Shown: in pieces, positions 24,365-32,584 of the stretch
Numbering within the stretch: the first letter of the stretch is position 1
How the letters are laid out: each line of letters starts with the position of its first letter
IMG/VR virus record: IMGVR_UViG_3300046501_000160
Coordinates: 1 to 46,519 of that record
DNA: 46,519 nucleotides
Reading direction: 5' to 3' (one strand)
From: a virus
Position numbers and translations under genes: made by a program
Notes under the pieces: model-generated
What the model was told of the DNA's origin: nothing
What the model saw: the letters and a program-made list of their open reading frames with translations, nothing else
Database searches by the model: none

Positions 24365-25996
24365 TTAGTTGAAGATGCTGTCCAGCGATGGACGTTTGTC
24401 TGCGCTAGGCTTGTCCGCTTTCGGATGAGCGAACTCTTCCAGCTTCTGGAGACCCTTCGCGCCATCTTCACTCAGAAGAGGCGGAAGTTTTGCAGCAGCG
24501 CGAGCGCCGATCTGCGTCTTTCGCTTGTCTTCCAATGCTGACATCGCGCCGTGCATGAGCGTTTGGAACGCTGCAATCTGCGTGCGCTGTTGCTCCGGTG
24601 ACATACTCGGGGGAAGGTTCTCCTCCCACTTACGAATTTCTGTATCCGAGAGGTTGTTCTGCTTGAAGACTTTGCCAAGCTCGTCGACCACCGCGTGCGC
24701 GGCAGTTCGGAAGCCGGGGACCGCGCCGCTACCAGAGACTTCCTCGCTCCACACGTTCTTCGCGCGGTTCCAGAGAGGCGTGTCGCCGTTGCCGAGACCC
24801 TTCATTGCACCAATCAACGCTTCACTTTGGTGAGAGATGGTCTGGTTCAACGCACGGGCGCTTTCGGCACCCTTGGTCGCCATGTCCTTCTGTCCCGCCA
24901 CGCGAGCGCCATAGGTGGTGCTGTCGAGTGTCGGGTCAATCAACTTGGCGGCAGCGAATGCCGCAGGATACGGACTGTCCTTCTTAGCCATAGCGGCTGC
25001 AGTCGGAGGCGGTAGCGAGTTGTCGAGAAGACCATTCACCATCGCAGCCTCAGCGGGCTTCATGGTGGCAAAGTAGGCCTTCTCCTGTTCGGGAGTGCGC
25101 TTCGTCGGATCATCACCAAGCACCTTAGTATCACCCCACACGGGGACCATCTGAGGAGCCTGCGAGGAGGCGGTGCCGTCTTTCGACCAGTTGCCATCAA
25201 TCATGCGCGTCTGGCCGTTGGTGTTCGTCTGCATCACCTGACCGTTGGGCATCACGTGGCTCGTCCACGAGCCCTGAGCGTCCTTGGCCATACGCTGACC
25301 GTAGACCTTCGCCATGAGCGCCTGTTGCGTTCTGGTGTTGCGGTCGGTGTGGTCAGCCGTGATCGCTGAGTTGATCGCAGCAGCCTGCGCCGGATTGACG
25401 ATGCCTGCGAGGGATGCGCCGATCTGCGAGATACCTTCTGCGCGTCGGTCCCAAGGGTCCTCGGGCTGCGAAGAGAGAGCGCCGGGGCCCATGGTATTGT
25501 CGGGGCTTAGTGCGGGCACGCCCGGTCCTTTCTGTGTGTAGCTCGTACCTGGAGGAGCACCTGCGTCTGCGAGGTCTTCACCGCCGTATACTCGTCGAGC
25601 CGAGGCAGCACGGTTGCCCGTGGTGTCCGCAGAGATTTCGTACTTGGCGTTGAAGGCGCGTGCAGCTTCCTCGGGAGAGGTGGACGCCTGTATCGCTTTG
25701 TAAGCAGAGTTGTGCGTCGTATCGAGTTCGTGACGCATGAAAGCCATCTGGGCTTCCGGCGTCTGATACGTGTCGGGATACATCGACTTGAGCCTGTCCA
25801 GCCGATCCAGTCGCCACTGGGCTGAGCCCTGTGCCGTACCGTTGTCGCCTGAGACGCCCCAAGGCGTGATGCCTTGGCCGCTCTCGTTCTGCAGGTTGCC
25901 GACGATGCCAGCAGCCTGATGCTTGGCTAGGCCCAGACCTCCCTCATCGTAGGGACGCTGGGCGAAGTCCATCCACGCTGAGGTGTTGTCTGCCAT
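24365..25996 (-). CDS. Virion-associated protein with phage tail lysozyme domain
   Basis: This 543-residue protein begins with a phage tail lysozyme-type domain (residues 15-130): QAAGIVGNLQNESGQGITP, then GTAQGSAQWRLDRLDRL, with the glutamate in NES as the likely catalytic residue. The remaining 400 residues are helical with no named domain. It should open the peptidoglycan locally during DNA entry, like the lytic domain of T7 gp16. It is flanked by other ejection-type genes. Confidence 0.85.
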   Translation of the reverse strand: MADNTSAWMDFAQRPYDEGGLGLAKHQAAGIVGNLQNESGQGITPWGVSGDNGTAQGSAQWRLDRLDRLKSMYPDTYQTPEAQMAFMRHELDTTHNSAYKAIQASTSPEEAARAFNAKYEISADTTGNRAASARRVYGGEDLADAGAPPGTSYTQKGPGVPALSPDNTMGPGALSSQPEDPWDRRAEGISQIGASLAGIVNPAQAAAINSAITADHTDRNTRTQQALMAKVYGQRMAKDAQGSWTSHVMPNGQVMQTNTNGQTRMIDGNWSKDGTASSQAPQMVPVWGDTKVLGDDPTKRTPEQEKAYFATMKPAEAAMVNGLLDNSLPPPTAAAMAKKDSPYPAAFAAAKLIDPTLDSTTYGARVAGQKDMATKGAESARALNQTISHQSEALIGAMKGLGNGDTPLWNRAKNVWSEEVSGSGAVPGFRTAAHAVVDELGKVFKQNNLSDTEIRKWEENLPPSMSPEQQRTQIAAFQTLMHGAMSALEDKRKTQIGARAAAKLPPLLSEDGAKGLQKLEEFAHPKADKPSADKRPSLDSIFN

Positions 25997-25997
25997 G

Positions 25998-26981
25998 TTA
26001 GAAGAGTTTCTTCACGCCGGTAGCAGTGCCGAGCAGACCACCAGCGATGGCGAGGAGGCCCGGGTCGCTTTCGGTATGCGAAGTTCCGGTCGAGTTGCTG
26101 CCCCAGTTCTGCGAGCCGATGATGCCCATAAGCTGCTGCAGGCTCGTGTAAGGCGCGGTCTGGCCCTGCTGATACTGCTGAAGCTGGTTCGTCAGATCAG
26201 CCTGCGTTGCGTTCTGCTGGCCCGTGCCGCCACCGTTTCCGATGTTGAGCACGTTGCTCTCGTTGGTGACGCCGCTGTTGACGCCTGTGTTGCCGCTGTT
26301 GAGCGAGTTCACACCGAGGTTGCCCTGCTGGCTGAGCGCGGTCAGTTGATTGACGTTGTTGTTCTGAGCCTGCTGCTGCGCGAGCGTGAGACCATTCTGG
26401 TACGCCTGCGACTGCAAGGTGCCCGATAGGTTGGCCGACTGCTCAGCGAGGCCACGCTGGACGAGACCGTCCGCGATACCTGCACGCGAGGAGTTGGCGT
26501 TGCCGCTGTTGGCCGCAGCCTGCGTAATGCCCGGCATCGTGACGTCACGTGCCTGTTCGGTCGCACCCTGCATCGCAAGCTTAACCTGCGCCGGGATGTT
26601 CTGACCTGAAGCATACGAATTCGCGGCGTCGATCAGCGACTGCGGATTGTTCGAGTTGACCGAACTGAAGCTGTTCAGACCATTGGTCGCGTTGTTGATG
26701 TTGGTCTGACCGCTGTTCATCGCGGTCTGGCCTGCGCCGATCTGGCTCTGGGCCGTGCCAGCGTTGCCGTTCGAGAAGTCGATGGCCTGCTGGTAGGTGT
26801 TCTGCTGGTTCTGGTTCGCACCGGCAGTGAAGTCAGTCGGGAGCTTGGGAGCGCCGCCACTCTGCGTCTGCTGGTACGCGTTCTGCGCCTGCTGGAAAGC
26901 TTGCGTCAGCGCATCGGCCTGCGGGCCCCAAGGGGACGTCTGCGACGATTCCGTTTTGTCGGTAGAAGGTCCTAGGGACAT
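25998..26981 (-). CDS. Gln/Asn-rich virion protein, probable ejection protein
   Basis: This 327-residue protein is very rich in Q, N, S and G, with helical middle parts (QAAIDFS-like and LAQQQAQ-like stretches) and a hydrophobic C terminus, LLAIAGGLLGTATGVKKLF. The profile resembles small ejection proteins of podoviruses such as P22 gp7 or T7 gp14, and the position next to the tail lysozyme fits. Function is inferred from composition and context. Confidence 0.7.
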   Translation of the reverse strand: MSLGPSTDKTESSQTSPWGPQADALTQAFQQAQNAYQQTQSGGAPKLPTDFTAGANQNQQNTYQQAIDFSNGNAGTAQSQIGAGQTAMNSGQTNINNATNGLNSFSSVNSNNPQSLIDAANSYASGQNIPAQVKLAMQGATEQARDVTMPGITQAAANSGNANSSRAGIADGLVQRGLAEQSANLSGTLQSQAYQNGLTLAQQQAQNNNVNQLTALSQQGNLGVNSLNSGNTGVNSGVTNESNVLNIGNGGGTGQQNATQADLTNQLQQYQQGQTAPYTSLQQLMGIIGSQNWGSNSTGTSHTESDPGLLAIAGGLLGTATGVKKLF

Positions 26982-27304
26982 GTGGTCCTATGAATGTAGA
27001 GGGGCCTTACGGCTCCGTTGTTGCATTTGATGTGAAGAAGATACTTCCATCCTGTCCGAGTGACGAACCTGTGCCACTTCTCGTCGTCATGCTCAGGGCA
27101 AGCGAAGAGGGGTGCAGTGGTGTGCCTTCTAAAGGTTCGCCATTCGCACAGGAGCTTCTTGAACACCGAGGGTGTGAAGCGGGAGAACGTCAGGTGCGCG
27201 AGAAGAAACTGCTCACCGTCTGGTCGTCTGTACTCGTCGAGGACGAAAGAGTAGTCGGGGGTCTCATGTGCTGTAGACCGCCCGACAAACTCAAAGTCGT
27301 TCAT
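26972..27304 (-). CDS. Small virion-region protein, possibly GNAT-like
   Basis: This 110-residue protein contains FTPSVFKKLLCEWRTFRR and WHRFVTRTGWKYLLHI, followed by a short strand RPLYIHR. The C-terminal half resembles the last part of a GNAT fold, reminiscent of T7 gp13, but the acetyl-CoA loop is not evident. It overlaps both neighbours by a few bases. Confidence 0.65.
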   Translation of the reverse strand: MNDFEFVGRSTAHETPDYSFVLDEYRRPDGEQFLLAHLTFSRFTPSVFKKLLCEWRTFRRHTTAPLFACPEHDDEKWHRFVTRTGWKYLLHIKCNNGAVRPLYIHRTTCP

Positions 27305-27462
27305 GTGATTCCGTGCGCTACGAGGAGAGCTTTCAACTCTTCGATTTCGCGGACGATGGTTTTGATGCTCTGCGAGATGGCCGCCAACTCCTGTTGAAGG
27401 AAGATGGCGTCGCCTCCGAGCGTAGGCATCGGCCTAGGAACGTAGGTAACCGTATTCGCCAT
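27301..27462 (-). CDS. Small helical protein (53 aa)
   Basis: This 53-residue protein starts at ATG 27462, overlapping the nozzle stop (TAATG). Its C-terminal two thirds are one long helix (LQQELAAISQSIKTIVREIE), probably a coiled coil. Its stop overlaps the next start. It may be a minor tail protein or assembly factor. Confidence 0.65.
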   Translation of the reverse strand: MANTVTYVPRPMPTLGGDAIFLQQELAAISQSIKTIVREIEELKALLVAHGIT

Positions 27463-29111
27463 TAGCGATGTCCTGTGGTCATGACATCAAGGTCGAAACC
27501 TGTGATCGAGAACTCGCGGTAGTCGTTCCACTGGATTTTCACTGCCAGCCACTTGCCTGCAGCGTTGACGTCTACCTTGTAGAACTCTTTGCCGTCGAAG
27601 GGTTGCCACGGGCCATAGGTCGCATCGGTGCTGTTGACGTCGTCAGAAGTGCCGACAGCGATCTGCAGCATGTTGCCACCTGATGTATCTACGCGCGCCT
27701 GCGGATAGATGGTGCGGAGAAGCTTGTACGCTTTCAGGTCGACACCCAAATCGTCGAGGTCGATGCCTGTTCGCTCCAGGTACGCTGGCGCAGTGGCGTT
27801 TGCGTCCACAGGATACGGAGCGACTGAGCCGACACCGTAAACGTCGAATGCGTATAGCGAGGCCTGCAGACCATACTCGGTCGAAGCTTCGCCTACAGCT
27901 ACGGTGATGCGCTTGCCTCCGTCCTCTTGATCCTGATACGAGCCGCCCATTTCTTCATAAGTAGCGGTGACGGTTTCGTAGGTGAGCAGGTTCGACACCG
28001 GGCCATCGTCAAACGAGAAGACGGACGGCATGTCGTCGAAGGTCCACGTCTGCGTGGTCATGTTGTAGGTCGCGGAGCGATTGCAGCCGCTGACGTTCTT
28101 GAAGTTCACGAGAGGGTCGCCCGACACGTAGCCGAACATGATCTCGTTGAGGCGCGGATTGAACTGCACCCAGCACTTTTCGGACTGCGAGATGTTCAGA
28201 GAGCCGTAGATGAAGTCGCGAACCTTCTCGTCGCATAGGCTCTGCTCAGAGATGCCGTCGTGTACCCAGATGTCGTCGATGCCGAAGCAGTAGTTCTTGC
28301 CATCAAGCTCGATGGAGCAGTTGGTGTTCAGCACACCCTTCGCGTAACTAAGCTTCGTGTACGAATACACAAACGTCGAACCATCTGCGTGCATTCGCCA
28401 AGCTTCACGCTGACCGTAGATGATCAGGTCGCTGCCTAGCTGACAGGCGTCAGTGATGCCGCCATCCATTGCCTGCAGGATGTTCTCTGTGGCGAGCGTG
28501 TTCGGTAGGGTCTGATCCCACGACGCAGGATACTGACCGTCTGACACGATGGACGAGGTCTTCACCATTGTGGGGAAAGACGAAGCGCCCTTCTGCACGT
28601 TTAGTGCGACGACAGCGCCACCACACTGAGCGATGATGCGTGCGGACCACGTCGGGTCCCATTTGTCAGCAGGGCTCGCGTACGTCGCGGCGCTGAGGTC
28701 TTTGAACTGACTGTCGGTCGGCAGCAGATACCACGGCGGGCGATCAGCGCGATTGACGTAGACCAAGTTGCCGATGGTGTACGAGGTCCAGTTGGCCTCG
28801 GCCTCGACGTCCGCATAGCCGGTCGGAGAGTAATCCGTCTCTTCGCCGTTCGAGTAGTAAGTCACGCGGCCATTCTTGTAGCCCAAGAACAGATCATTGT
28901 TGGACTGCGAGCGGCCTGCAGTGAAGGCGTAGCGCGGAAAGGTGTAGGCGAGAGGCTGCTTCACGGAGCGGAAGACCGGAGCAGATGAAATCTTGTTGTT
29001 CCTGAACCTTACGTTCACGCCTGCGGAGAATGCGCCGACAGGAAGGTTGTAAGGGTCTTGGTCGGTGACGATGCCAGTCTTGGCAACATCCCGAAGTCGC
29101 ACTATGGGCAT
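27462..29111 (-). CDS. Tail nozzle / stabilisation-type protein
   Basis: This 549-residue protein opens with PIVRLRDVAKTGIVTDQDPY and LPVGAFSAGVNVRFRNNKI, the typical start of podovirus nozzle or stabilisation proteins (T7 gp12 and P22 gp10 role). Repeated beta-blades with WYLLPTDSQF- and YFGIDDIWVHDG-like segments suggest a propeller. ATG 29111 has AGGA upstream and begins directly at the conserved motif. It should form the distal tail tube that binds the fibres. Confidence 0.83.
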   Translation of the reverse strand: MPIVRLRDVAKTGIVTDQDPYNLPVGAFSAGVNVRFRNNKISSAPVFRSVKQPLAYTFPRYAFTAGRSQSNNDLFLGYKNGRVTYYSNGEETDYSPTGYADVEAEANWTSYTIGNLVYVNRADRPPWYLLPTDSQFKDLSAATYASPADKWDPTWSARIIAQCGGAVVALNVQKGASSFPTMVKTSSIVSDGQYPASWDQTLPNTLATENILQAMDGGITDACQLGSDLIIYGQREAWRMHADGSTFVYSYTKLSYAKGVLNTNCSIELDGKNYCFGIDDIWVHDGISEQSLCDEKVRDFIYGSLNISQSEKCWVQFNPRLNEIMFGYVSGDPLVNFKNVSGCNRSATYNMTTQTWTFDDMPSVFSFDDGPVSNLLTYETVTATYEEMGGSYQDQEDGGKRITVAVGEASTEYGLQASLYAFDVYGVGSVAPYPVDANATAPAYLERTGIDLDDLGVDLKAYKLLRTIYPQARVDTSGGNMLQIAVGTSDDVNSTDATYGPWQPFDGKEFYKVDVNAAGKWLAVKIQWNDYREFSITGFDLDVMTTGHR

Positions 29112-29205
29112 CGTTGGTCCTGATGACCCCCACGTACTTCGCTGTCCCTCGGAGCAACAGTGTTGCAGGGAGACTGATGGAAGCAGAGGTGGGGGCCGTG
29201 GTCGA

Positions 29206-30090
29206 TTAGGTTTTGACGGCGAAGACGAAGGACAGCGCCTCGGGGCGCGTCTCGGTCGTGCCAATGTTGGCCGGGGTGCTCACGGTGACCGTGTGATTGT
29301 GCGTAGCGCTGCGGCTTCCGGTGGTGCCGTTGAAGGGATGCTGATGTCGCGTTGAAGCGCCACCCGTTGATCCTGATCCGCCACCAATCGACATGGAAAA
29401 CTGACCGCCACCAGTCGATGAAGGCACGGTCGGAGCGTTGTATCCATGCGAGTGATCAGGACTGTCGTTGCCGGTCGTTCCTGAGAACGTGTGCGTATGG
29501 TCTTGGGTCTCCGCAGCCGTCGTCGGGGTGACGTCGGGATGCGTGTGAGGACCCACGGTGTTCGCCTGCGCGGTCCTCACCGCCGTAGCGGCAGTGCGGG
29601 AGCGGGGGAAGCGGCCGAGGGTGTACATGTCGGGCAGCGTGAAGGTGCCTGAGGCGACCCCGAGGCGCGCAGCGAGCTTGGGATAGTCGGTGACGTTGTA
29701 GGTCGCGCCGTTAAGCTCCAGCCACTGCTTGCCTGTGTCGGCCGTAGCCGTGCCTAGGGAAGCCGGTGGTGCGAGGAACATCTGCACAGCGCATGTCTCA
29801 ACACCGCCGAGCAACTGCCCACCAGTGACGCTGATAATGCCTGCAGCACTGCGGAAGAACCCGAGCGTAGGTTCACTGGCGAAGCTGTAGGCGGGCTTTG
29901 CAGAAGCACCGTCCGATTGAGCGGTAAATCCACCATCCTCGTTAGTCAGAGGTCCAACACCGCCCGGGAAGGTATTCTTCAGGGTGGCCTTGATCATCCT
30001 CATATGGTCGTCAGCATTGTTCATGCCGTCCGAGGGCGCTGGGTTTGTCGTCACCAGATCGTCGACGTACGTAGCAGTCTCTAAGGGCAA
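29206..30090 (-). CDS. Tail fibre / collar-domain protein
   Basis: This 294-residue protein has the YVDDLVTTNPAPSDGMNNAD N terminus common to phage tail fibre proteins, a middle block with a tail-collar-like FLAPPASLG...WLELNGATYNV...LPDMYTLGRF motif, and a histidine/glycine-rich C terminus (GYNAP, STRHQHPF, ATHNHTVTV) typical of metal-binding short-fibre tips. TTG 30090 is chosen because AAGGAG lies seven bases upstream. It is the first gene of the leftward virion operon. Confidence 0.85.
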   Translation of the reverse strand: MPLETATYVDDLVTTNPAPSDGMNNADDHMRMIKATLKNTFPGGVGPLTNEDGGFTAQSDGASAKPAYSFASEPTLGFFRSAAGIISVTGGQLLGGVETCAVQMFLAPPASLGTATADTGKQWLELNGATYNVTDYPKLAARLGVASGTFTLPDMYTLGRFPRSRTAATAVRTAQANTVGPHTHPDVTPTTAAETQDHTHTFSGTTGNDSPDHSHGYNAPTVPSSTGGGQFSMSIGGGSGSTGGASTRHQHPFNGTTGSRSATHNHTVTVSTPANIGTTETRPEALSFVFAVKT

Positions 30091-30191
30091 GAGAGGCTCC
30101 TTATGTACCCTTAGGTACTATCTTGATTGATATAAATATACTCCCTCAGTGGGGACTATGGTTCCCCTTAGGGGACTAAGGGAGCATCGAT

Positions 30192-30221
30192 GGCTCCCCA
30201 TTCTATACCCCCTGATGCTTG
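30192..30221 (-). promoter_or_regulatory. Leftward copy of the AGCATCAGGGGGT motif, candidate phage promoter
   Basis: Read on the minus strand, this site gives AGCATCAGGGGGTATAG, nearly identical to the motif at 38361 (AGCATCAGGGGGTTTAG) and at 35711, and points at the virion operon about 100 bases away. Here it lacks the C-rich partner arm that could make a hairpin at 38351, which argues for recognition as DNA sequence. A TATAGA box with a weak TTATCA 16 bases upstream overlaps it. Confidence 0.55.
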
Positions 30222-30302
30222 ACTGATAAGTCATTGATATCATTCAATAAGAGCATATTCTGAGCCTCCTAGCGGTACCTAGGTATAGCGAGGCTCGATC
30301 CT

Positions 30303-30394
30303 GATGGAACCGAGGTCAAGCGCGGCTCGATCCGGCCCGATGGAACCGGGGTCCTCCGATGGAACCGATGGTCCTTGACCTGGAGATGGAACCG
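30303..30394. repeat. Four GATGGAACCG direct repeats
   Basis: Exact GATGGAACCG copies begin at 30303, 30339, 30358 and 30385, all in the same orientation with spacings of 36, 19 and 27 bases. Two are embedded in a longer repeat that includes GGCTCGATCC. The arrangement resembles iterons or repressor-binding arrays. Confidence 0.65.
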
Positions 30395-30506
30395 ATGGGA
30401 CCCAAGGGAACTCAGGGGCCCCAAGGTCGAGCAGTGCAGTCGTCAGCCGGGCGGAGGCGGCGGCGGGTTTAGTCCGAGTTTTCGAATTCGCGACACGATT
30501 TCGCCC

Positions 30507-30542
30507 AAAAAGGGTCCCATGGGCCGAAAGGGGACCCATTTT
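30507..30542. terminator. Terminator-like hairpin in the regulatory hub
   Basis: The stem GGGTCCC (30512-30518) pairs with GGGACCC (30531-30537), with an A-run before and ATTTT after, so it could stop transcription in either direction. It may separate leftward and rightward control regions. Confidence 0.55.
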
Positions 30543-30971
30543 CGCTGCCGTGCCCCAAGCAATCGCCCCAAGCATGGTGCTAACCCTTTGATATCATTAC
30601 ATACTCAACGGTTGATAGGACCGCTGGCCTAGGGGCTCGCATGGGCCGCCTAGGTTGCATGGGCGCACACACGCGACCTAGGTTGCATCGGTCGCCTATG
30701 GGCCTGAGGCTGGCCACCCACTACATCTAGGCCCTATCAGACTTCGCGGGTTATCGGCCTGTTATGGGCGAAACTCCACTCAATCCCCAATGGTCTCCCA
30801 ATGGTCTCCCGACGTCCCCAAGGGCTCGCGCACGCCTAGGCGCACCAATGTGCCCTCAGGCCGGACCATGCTTCCCCGGGCTTCCTAAGGCTTCCTAGGG
30901 GCTCATCGGCCGCAAACCTGGGTCACGGCAGATTTGCATGTGAGGCATGCGATAACAGCTATAGACCGCGT

Positions 30972-31017
30972 GGGCTGCGAGCCCGTAGAAACATTCCAAC
31001 GGCGCAGCTAGTGCGCC
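30972..31017 (+). promoter_or_regulatory. Two-hairpin leader of the first early gene
   Basis: GGGCT/AGCCC (30972-30984) and GGCGCA/TGCGCC (31001-31017) form two stable hairpins before the first early gene. A CTATAG element lies just upstream (about 30959-30964) and could belong to the early promoter. The second hairpin ends in TGCGCCTGAGCA, similar in layout to the ends of the leader RNAs at 32516 and 33118. Confidence 0.5.
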
Positions 31018-31037
31018 TGAGCAACGGGGTTTCGACC

Positions 31038-31268
31038 ATGATCAAGATGCACGCTTCTTCCAAGTCTATCGTTCGCAACGGCGCAATCAACTATCTGCCC
31101 ATGATCACCTTGCGCGCCGACAAGGGCCGCATGATCGGTTGCCGCGTGCCCCAAGGCGCGGCGCAAGAGTTTCGCATCTTCACGACGTCGGAAGCTGCAA
31201 AGGAAGCCGCACACGCCATTGCGCTCCGCTGTGAAGCCGACTTCCCCGGCATCTTGATTGCCGCCTAA
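31038..31268 (+). CDS. First early gene, hypothetical
   Basis: This 76-residue protein is taken from ATG 31038; GTG 31011 would add nine residues. It is a small basic alpha-beta protein with GRMIGCRVPQGAAQEFRIF and a C-terminal helix containing EAAKEAAHAIALRCEADFP. As the first gene after the leader hairpins, it should be expressed immediately on infection. The family is unknown. Confidence 0.7.
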   Translation: MIKMHASSKSIVRNGAINYLPMITLRADKGRMIGCRVPQGAAQEFRIFTTSEAAKEAAHAIALRCEADFPGILIAA

Positions 31269-31282
31269 CGCCTTCGCTTTGT

Positions 31283-31313
31283 CCTAATAGCTTCCAACTG
31301 TCAAAAGGCTTCC
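31283..31313 (+). promoter_or_regulatory. Promoter-like motif, copy 1 (TAATA..CTTCC..CTGTCAAAAG)
   Basis: This is the first of three copies of a motif with TAATA, CTTCC and CTGTCAAAAG at fixed spacing; the others are at 35641 and 38291. It lies directly before the next early gene in the rightward direction. Here CTTCC is repeated after the AAAAGG. Conservation in three intergenic sites supports a regulatory role; the factor is unknown. Confidence 0.6.
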
Positions 31314-31318
31314 ACGTA

Positions 31319-32071
31319 ATGGCTATCTCTCAAGTGAATGGTTTCATCTTCTATCGCGGCCCCTCAATGCTTGATGGTGCGCCAATCATCGCTGTTGCCA
31401 CTGGCACGGCGCGCGGGAGCCGCAACGGTAAGACGGGCAGTGAAGTGCAGACTTGGATTTTGCGCGATGACATGTCCCCGGTTGACGCTGTGAAGTCAGG
31501 CAATGATCGCAGCATCTGCGGCACGTGCATCCATCGCGGACCTAACAACGATGGTTCGGAACGGTCGTGCTATGTCACCGTGTTTCAAGCGCCGCTGGTA
31601 GTGTGGAAGTCGGCTCAACGTGGCCTGTATCCCCAATTGAATGAGCACGCGGCATCCCTCGCGTTGTCGGGCAAGGTCGTGCGCCTTGGCAGCTATGGCG
31701 ATCCTGCAGCGGTCCCCGCGCATGTGTGGCGTGCCCTTGTCGCGTTCACTGAGGGCCACACTGGCTACACTCATCAATGGCGCACCAATGACGACTTGCG
31801 CGACCTGTGCATGGCGTCATGCGATAGCGCCTTTGAGCAGGAATTAGCTAAGGCGCAAGGATGGCGCACGTTCCGTGTGATGCGCCAAGGTGATCGCCTC
31901 AACCCTCGCGAGATTGCTTGTCCGGCTTCTAAAGAGGCTGGTGCGAAAACGAATTGCTCCGCGTGCAAGGCATGTGGCGGCAATGGTGCCAAGGCAAAGG
32001 TTGATATCGCAATCGTTGCGCACGGCGCTGCAGGCAAGGTTAACGCGTTCAATGCGAGGGCTGCAGCATGA
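31319..32071 (+). CDS. Early cysteine-rich protein of unknown function
   Basis: This 250-residue protein has an N-terminal SICGTCIHRG cysteine pair (about residues 65-75) and a C-terminal cluster ending in CSACKACGG (about residues 210-220), together likely to bind zinc or an iron-sulphur cluster. Middle sections contain RLGSYGDPAAVPAHVWRALV. Similar proteins occur among early phage genes, but the function is not known to me. ATG 31319 has AAAAGG upstream. The stop overlaps a mini membrane gene. Confidence 0.8.
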   Translation: MAISQVNGFIFYRGPSMLDGAPIIAVATGTARGSRNGKTGSEVQTWILRDDMSPVDAVKSGNDRSICGTCIHRGPNNDGSERSCYVTVFQAPLVVWKSAQRGLYPQLNEHAASLALSGKVVRLGSYGDPAAVPAHVWRALVAFTEGHTGYTHQWRTNDDLRDLCMASCDSAFEQELAKAQGWRTFRVMRQGDRLNPREIACPASKEAGAKTNCSACKACGGNGAKAKVDIAIVAHGAAGKVNAFNARAAA

Positions 32072-32160
32072 CCGGGGACACATGGCACGCGGCGTTCCTA
32101 ATCACCCTATGGCTTGGCGCAATGGTCTATGGCGCGGGCGCAATCATCAATCTGCTTTGA
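32068..32160 (+). CDS. Mini membrane protein (30 aa)
   Basis: This 30-residue peptide starts at ATG 32068, overlapping the previous stop (ATGA). One membrane segment, FLITLWLGAMVYGAGAIINL, covers most of it. Supported by coupling and hydrophobicity only. Confidence 0.5.
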   Translation: MTGDTWHAAFLITLWLGAMVYGAGAIINLL

Positions 32161-32169
32161 GGAGCGAAC

Positions 32170-32415
32170 GTGGCAAAGAACATCGAATGTAAATGCGAAA
32201 GCAACTTCACGTGCGGATATTGCTTGCGCAACGCTAAGCCGTGGCACTTCACGTGCTCGAATGGCGCTGTGATACCTGCGGCACCTGTTGACAGTGGTCG
32301 GCATGGTTACAACGCGCAAGCCGTAGAGAAGGCCATAGCGTCGTCGAATAGATCAGGCCGCAAGATTGGAGCGGCTGAGGCAAAGGCTATCCATCGCCTT
32401 TTGAAAGGTCGCTAA
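32170..32415 (+). CDS. Small zinc-ribbon-like early protein
   Basis: This 81-residue protein starts at GTG 32170 with GGAG upstream. The N-terminal third has a C-x-C...C-x-x-C...C pattern (CKCESNFTCGYC and a later FTCSNG) suggesting a zinc site; the basic C terminus ends in IHRLLKGR. It could bind nucleic acid. It was not recognised. Confidence 0.7.
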   Translation: MAKNIECKCESNFTCGYCLRNAKPWHFTCSNGAVIPAAPVDSGRHGYNAQAVEKAIASSNRSGRKIGAAEAKAIHRLLKGR

Positions 32416-32418
32416 CAC

Positions 32419-32502
32419 ATGATCACCGAACGATTGTGTGGCCTAGCGATGCTCCTAACGCTCGCGCTGTTGCTTCTACTGCTTTCGCTATTCGTGCATT
32501 GA
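32419..32502 (+). CDS. Mini membrane protein (27 aa)
   Basis: This 27-residue peptide is almost entirely leucine-rich membrane helix (LAMLLTLALLLLLLSLFVH). ATG 32419 follows AAAGG. It precedes the first structured leader RNA. It may act on the host membrane early in infection; this is a guess. Confidence 0.5.
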   Translation: MITERLCGLAMLLTLALLLLLLSLFVH

Positions 32503-32515
32503 CGCGCGACACATT

Positions 32516-32560
32516 GAGACCTTACGGCACGCGGCGAAAGCCTACGTGCCTTGAGGCATT
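32516..32560 (+). ncRNA. Structured leader RNA, copy A
   Basis: Outer stem GGCACG (32526-32531) pairs with CGTGCC (32545-32550); inner stem GGC/GCC closes a GAAA tetraloop (32536-32539); a further CCT (32520-32522) can pair with AGG (32554-32556). Copy B at 33118 changes one outer base pair from A-T to G-C on both sides, a compensatory change that supports the fold. GCC-TTGA-GGC could also form a competing hairpin. A ribosome-binding site and ATG follow after 25 bases. Confidence 0.7.
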
Positions 32561-32584
32561 ACTAGGAACCGAAAAGGACGTCAC

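Larger units (their letters stand above)
30234..30598. repeat. Two copies of the palindromic TTGATATCATT
   Basis: Identical 11-base copies occur at 30234-30244 and 30588-30598, both centred on the palindrome TGATATCA. They flank the GATGGAACCG cluster and the terminator-like hairpin. They could be operator half-sites for looping or integration-host-factor-like sites. Confidence 0.5.
30278..30899. repeat. Cluster of six CCTAGG palindromes
   Basis: CCTAGG starts at 30278, 30628, 30649, 30677, 30835 and 30894. About 0.2 copies would be expected by chance in this length. Two copies sit in a longer direct repeat, CCTAGGTTGCAT, at 30649 and 30677. The clustering suggests a protein-binding or origin element. 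Confidence 0.6.
30091..31037. other. Gene-free regulatory hub between divergent blocks
   Basis: About 950 bases with no convincing gene separate the leftward virion operon from the rightward early genes. The stretch holds an AT-rich tract (30121-30145), many short palindromes, a leftward promoter-like motif, four GATGGAACCG copies, six CCTAGG sites, duplicated TTGATATCATT, a terminator-like hairpin and a two-hairpin leader. Direct repeats CCCAATGGTCT occur twice near 30785-30810. It is the most likely site for early promoters, lysogeny operators and perhaps the replication origin. Confidence 0.8.

Noticed and set aside
29153-29165. GCAACAGTGTTGC palindrome between nozzle and fibre genes as a terminator
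   Set aside because: The loop is too small and no T-run follows on either strand; the 94-base gap shows nothing else clear.
30279-30632. Short frames on both strands in the regulatory hub
   Set aside because: Low-complexity translations, no start signals, and they coincide with repeats and palindromes.
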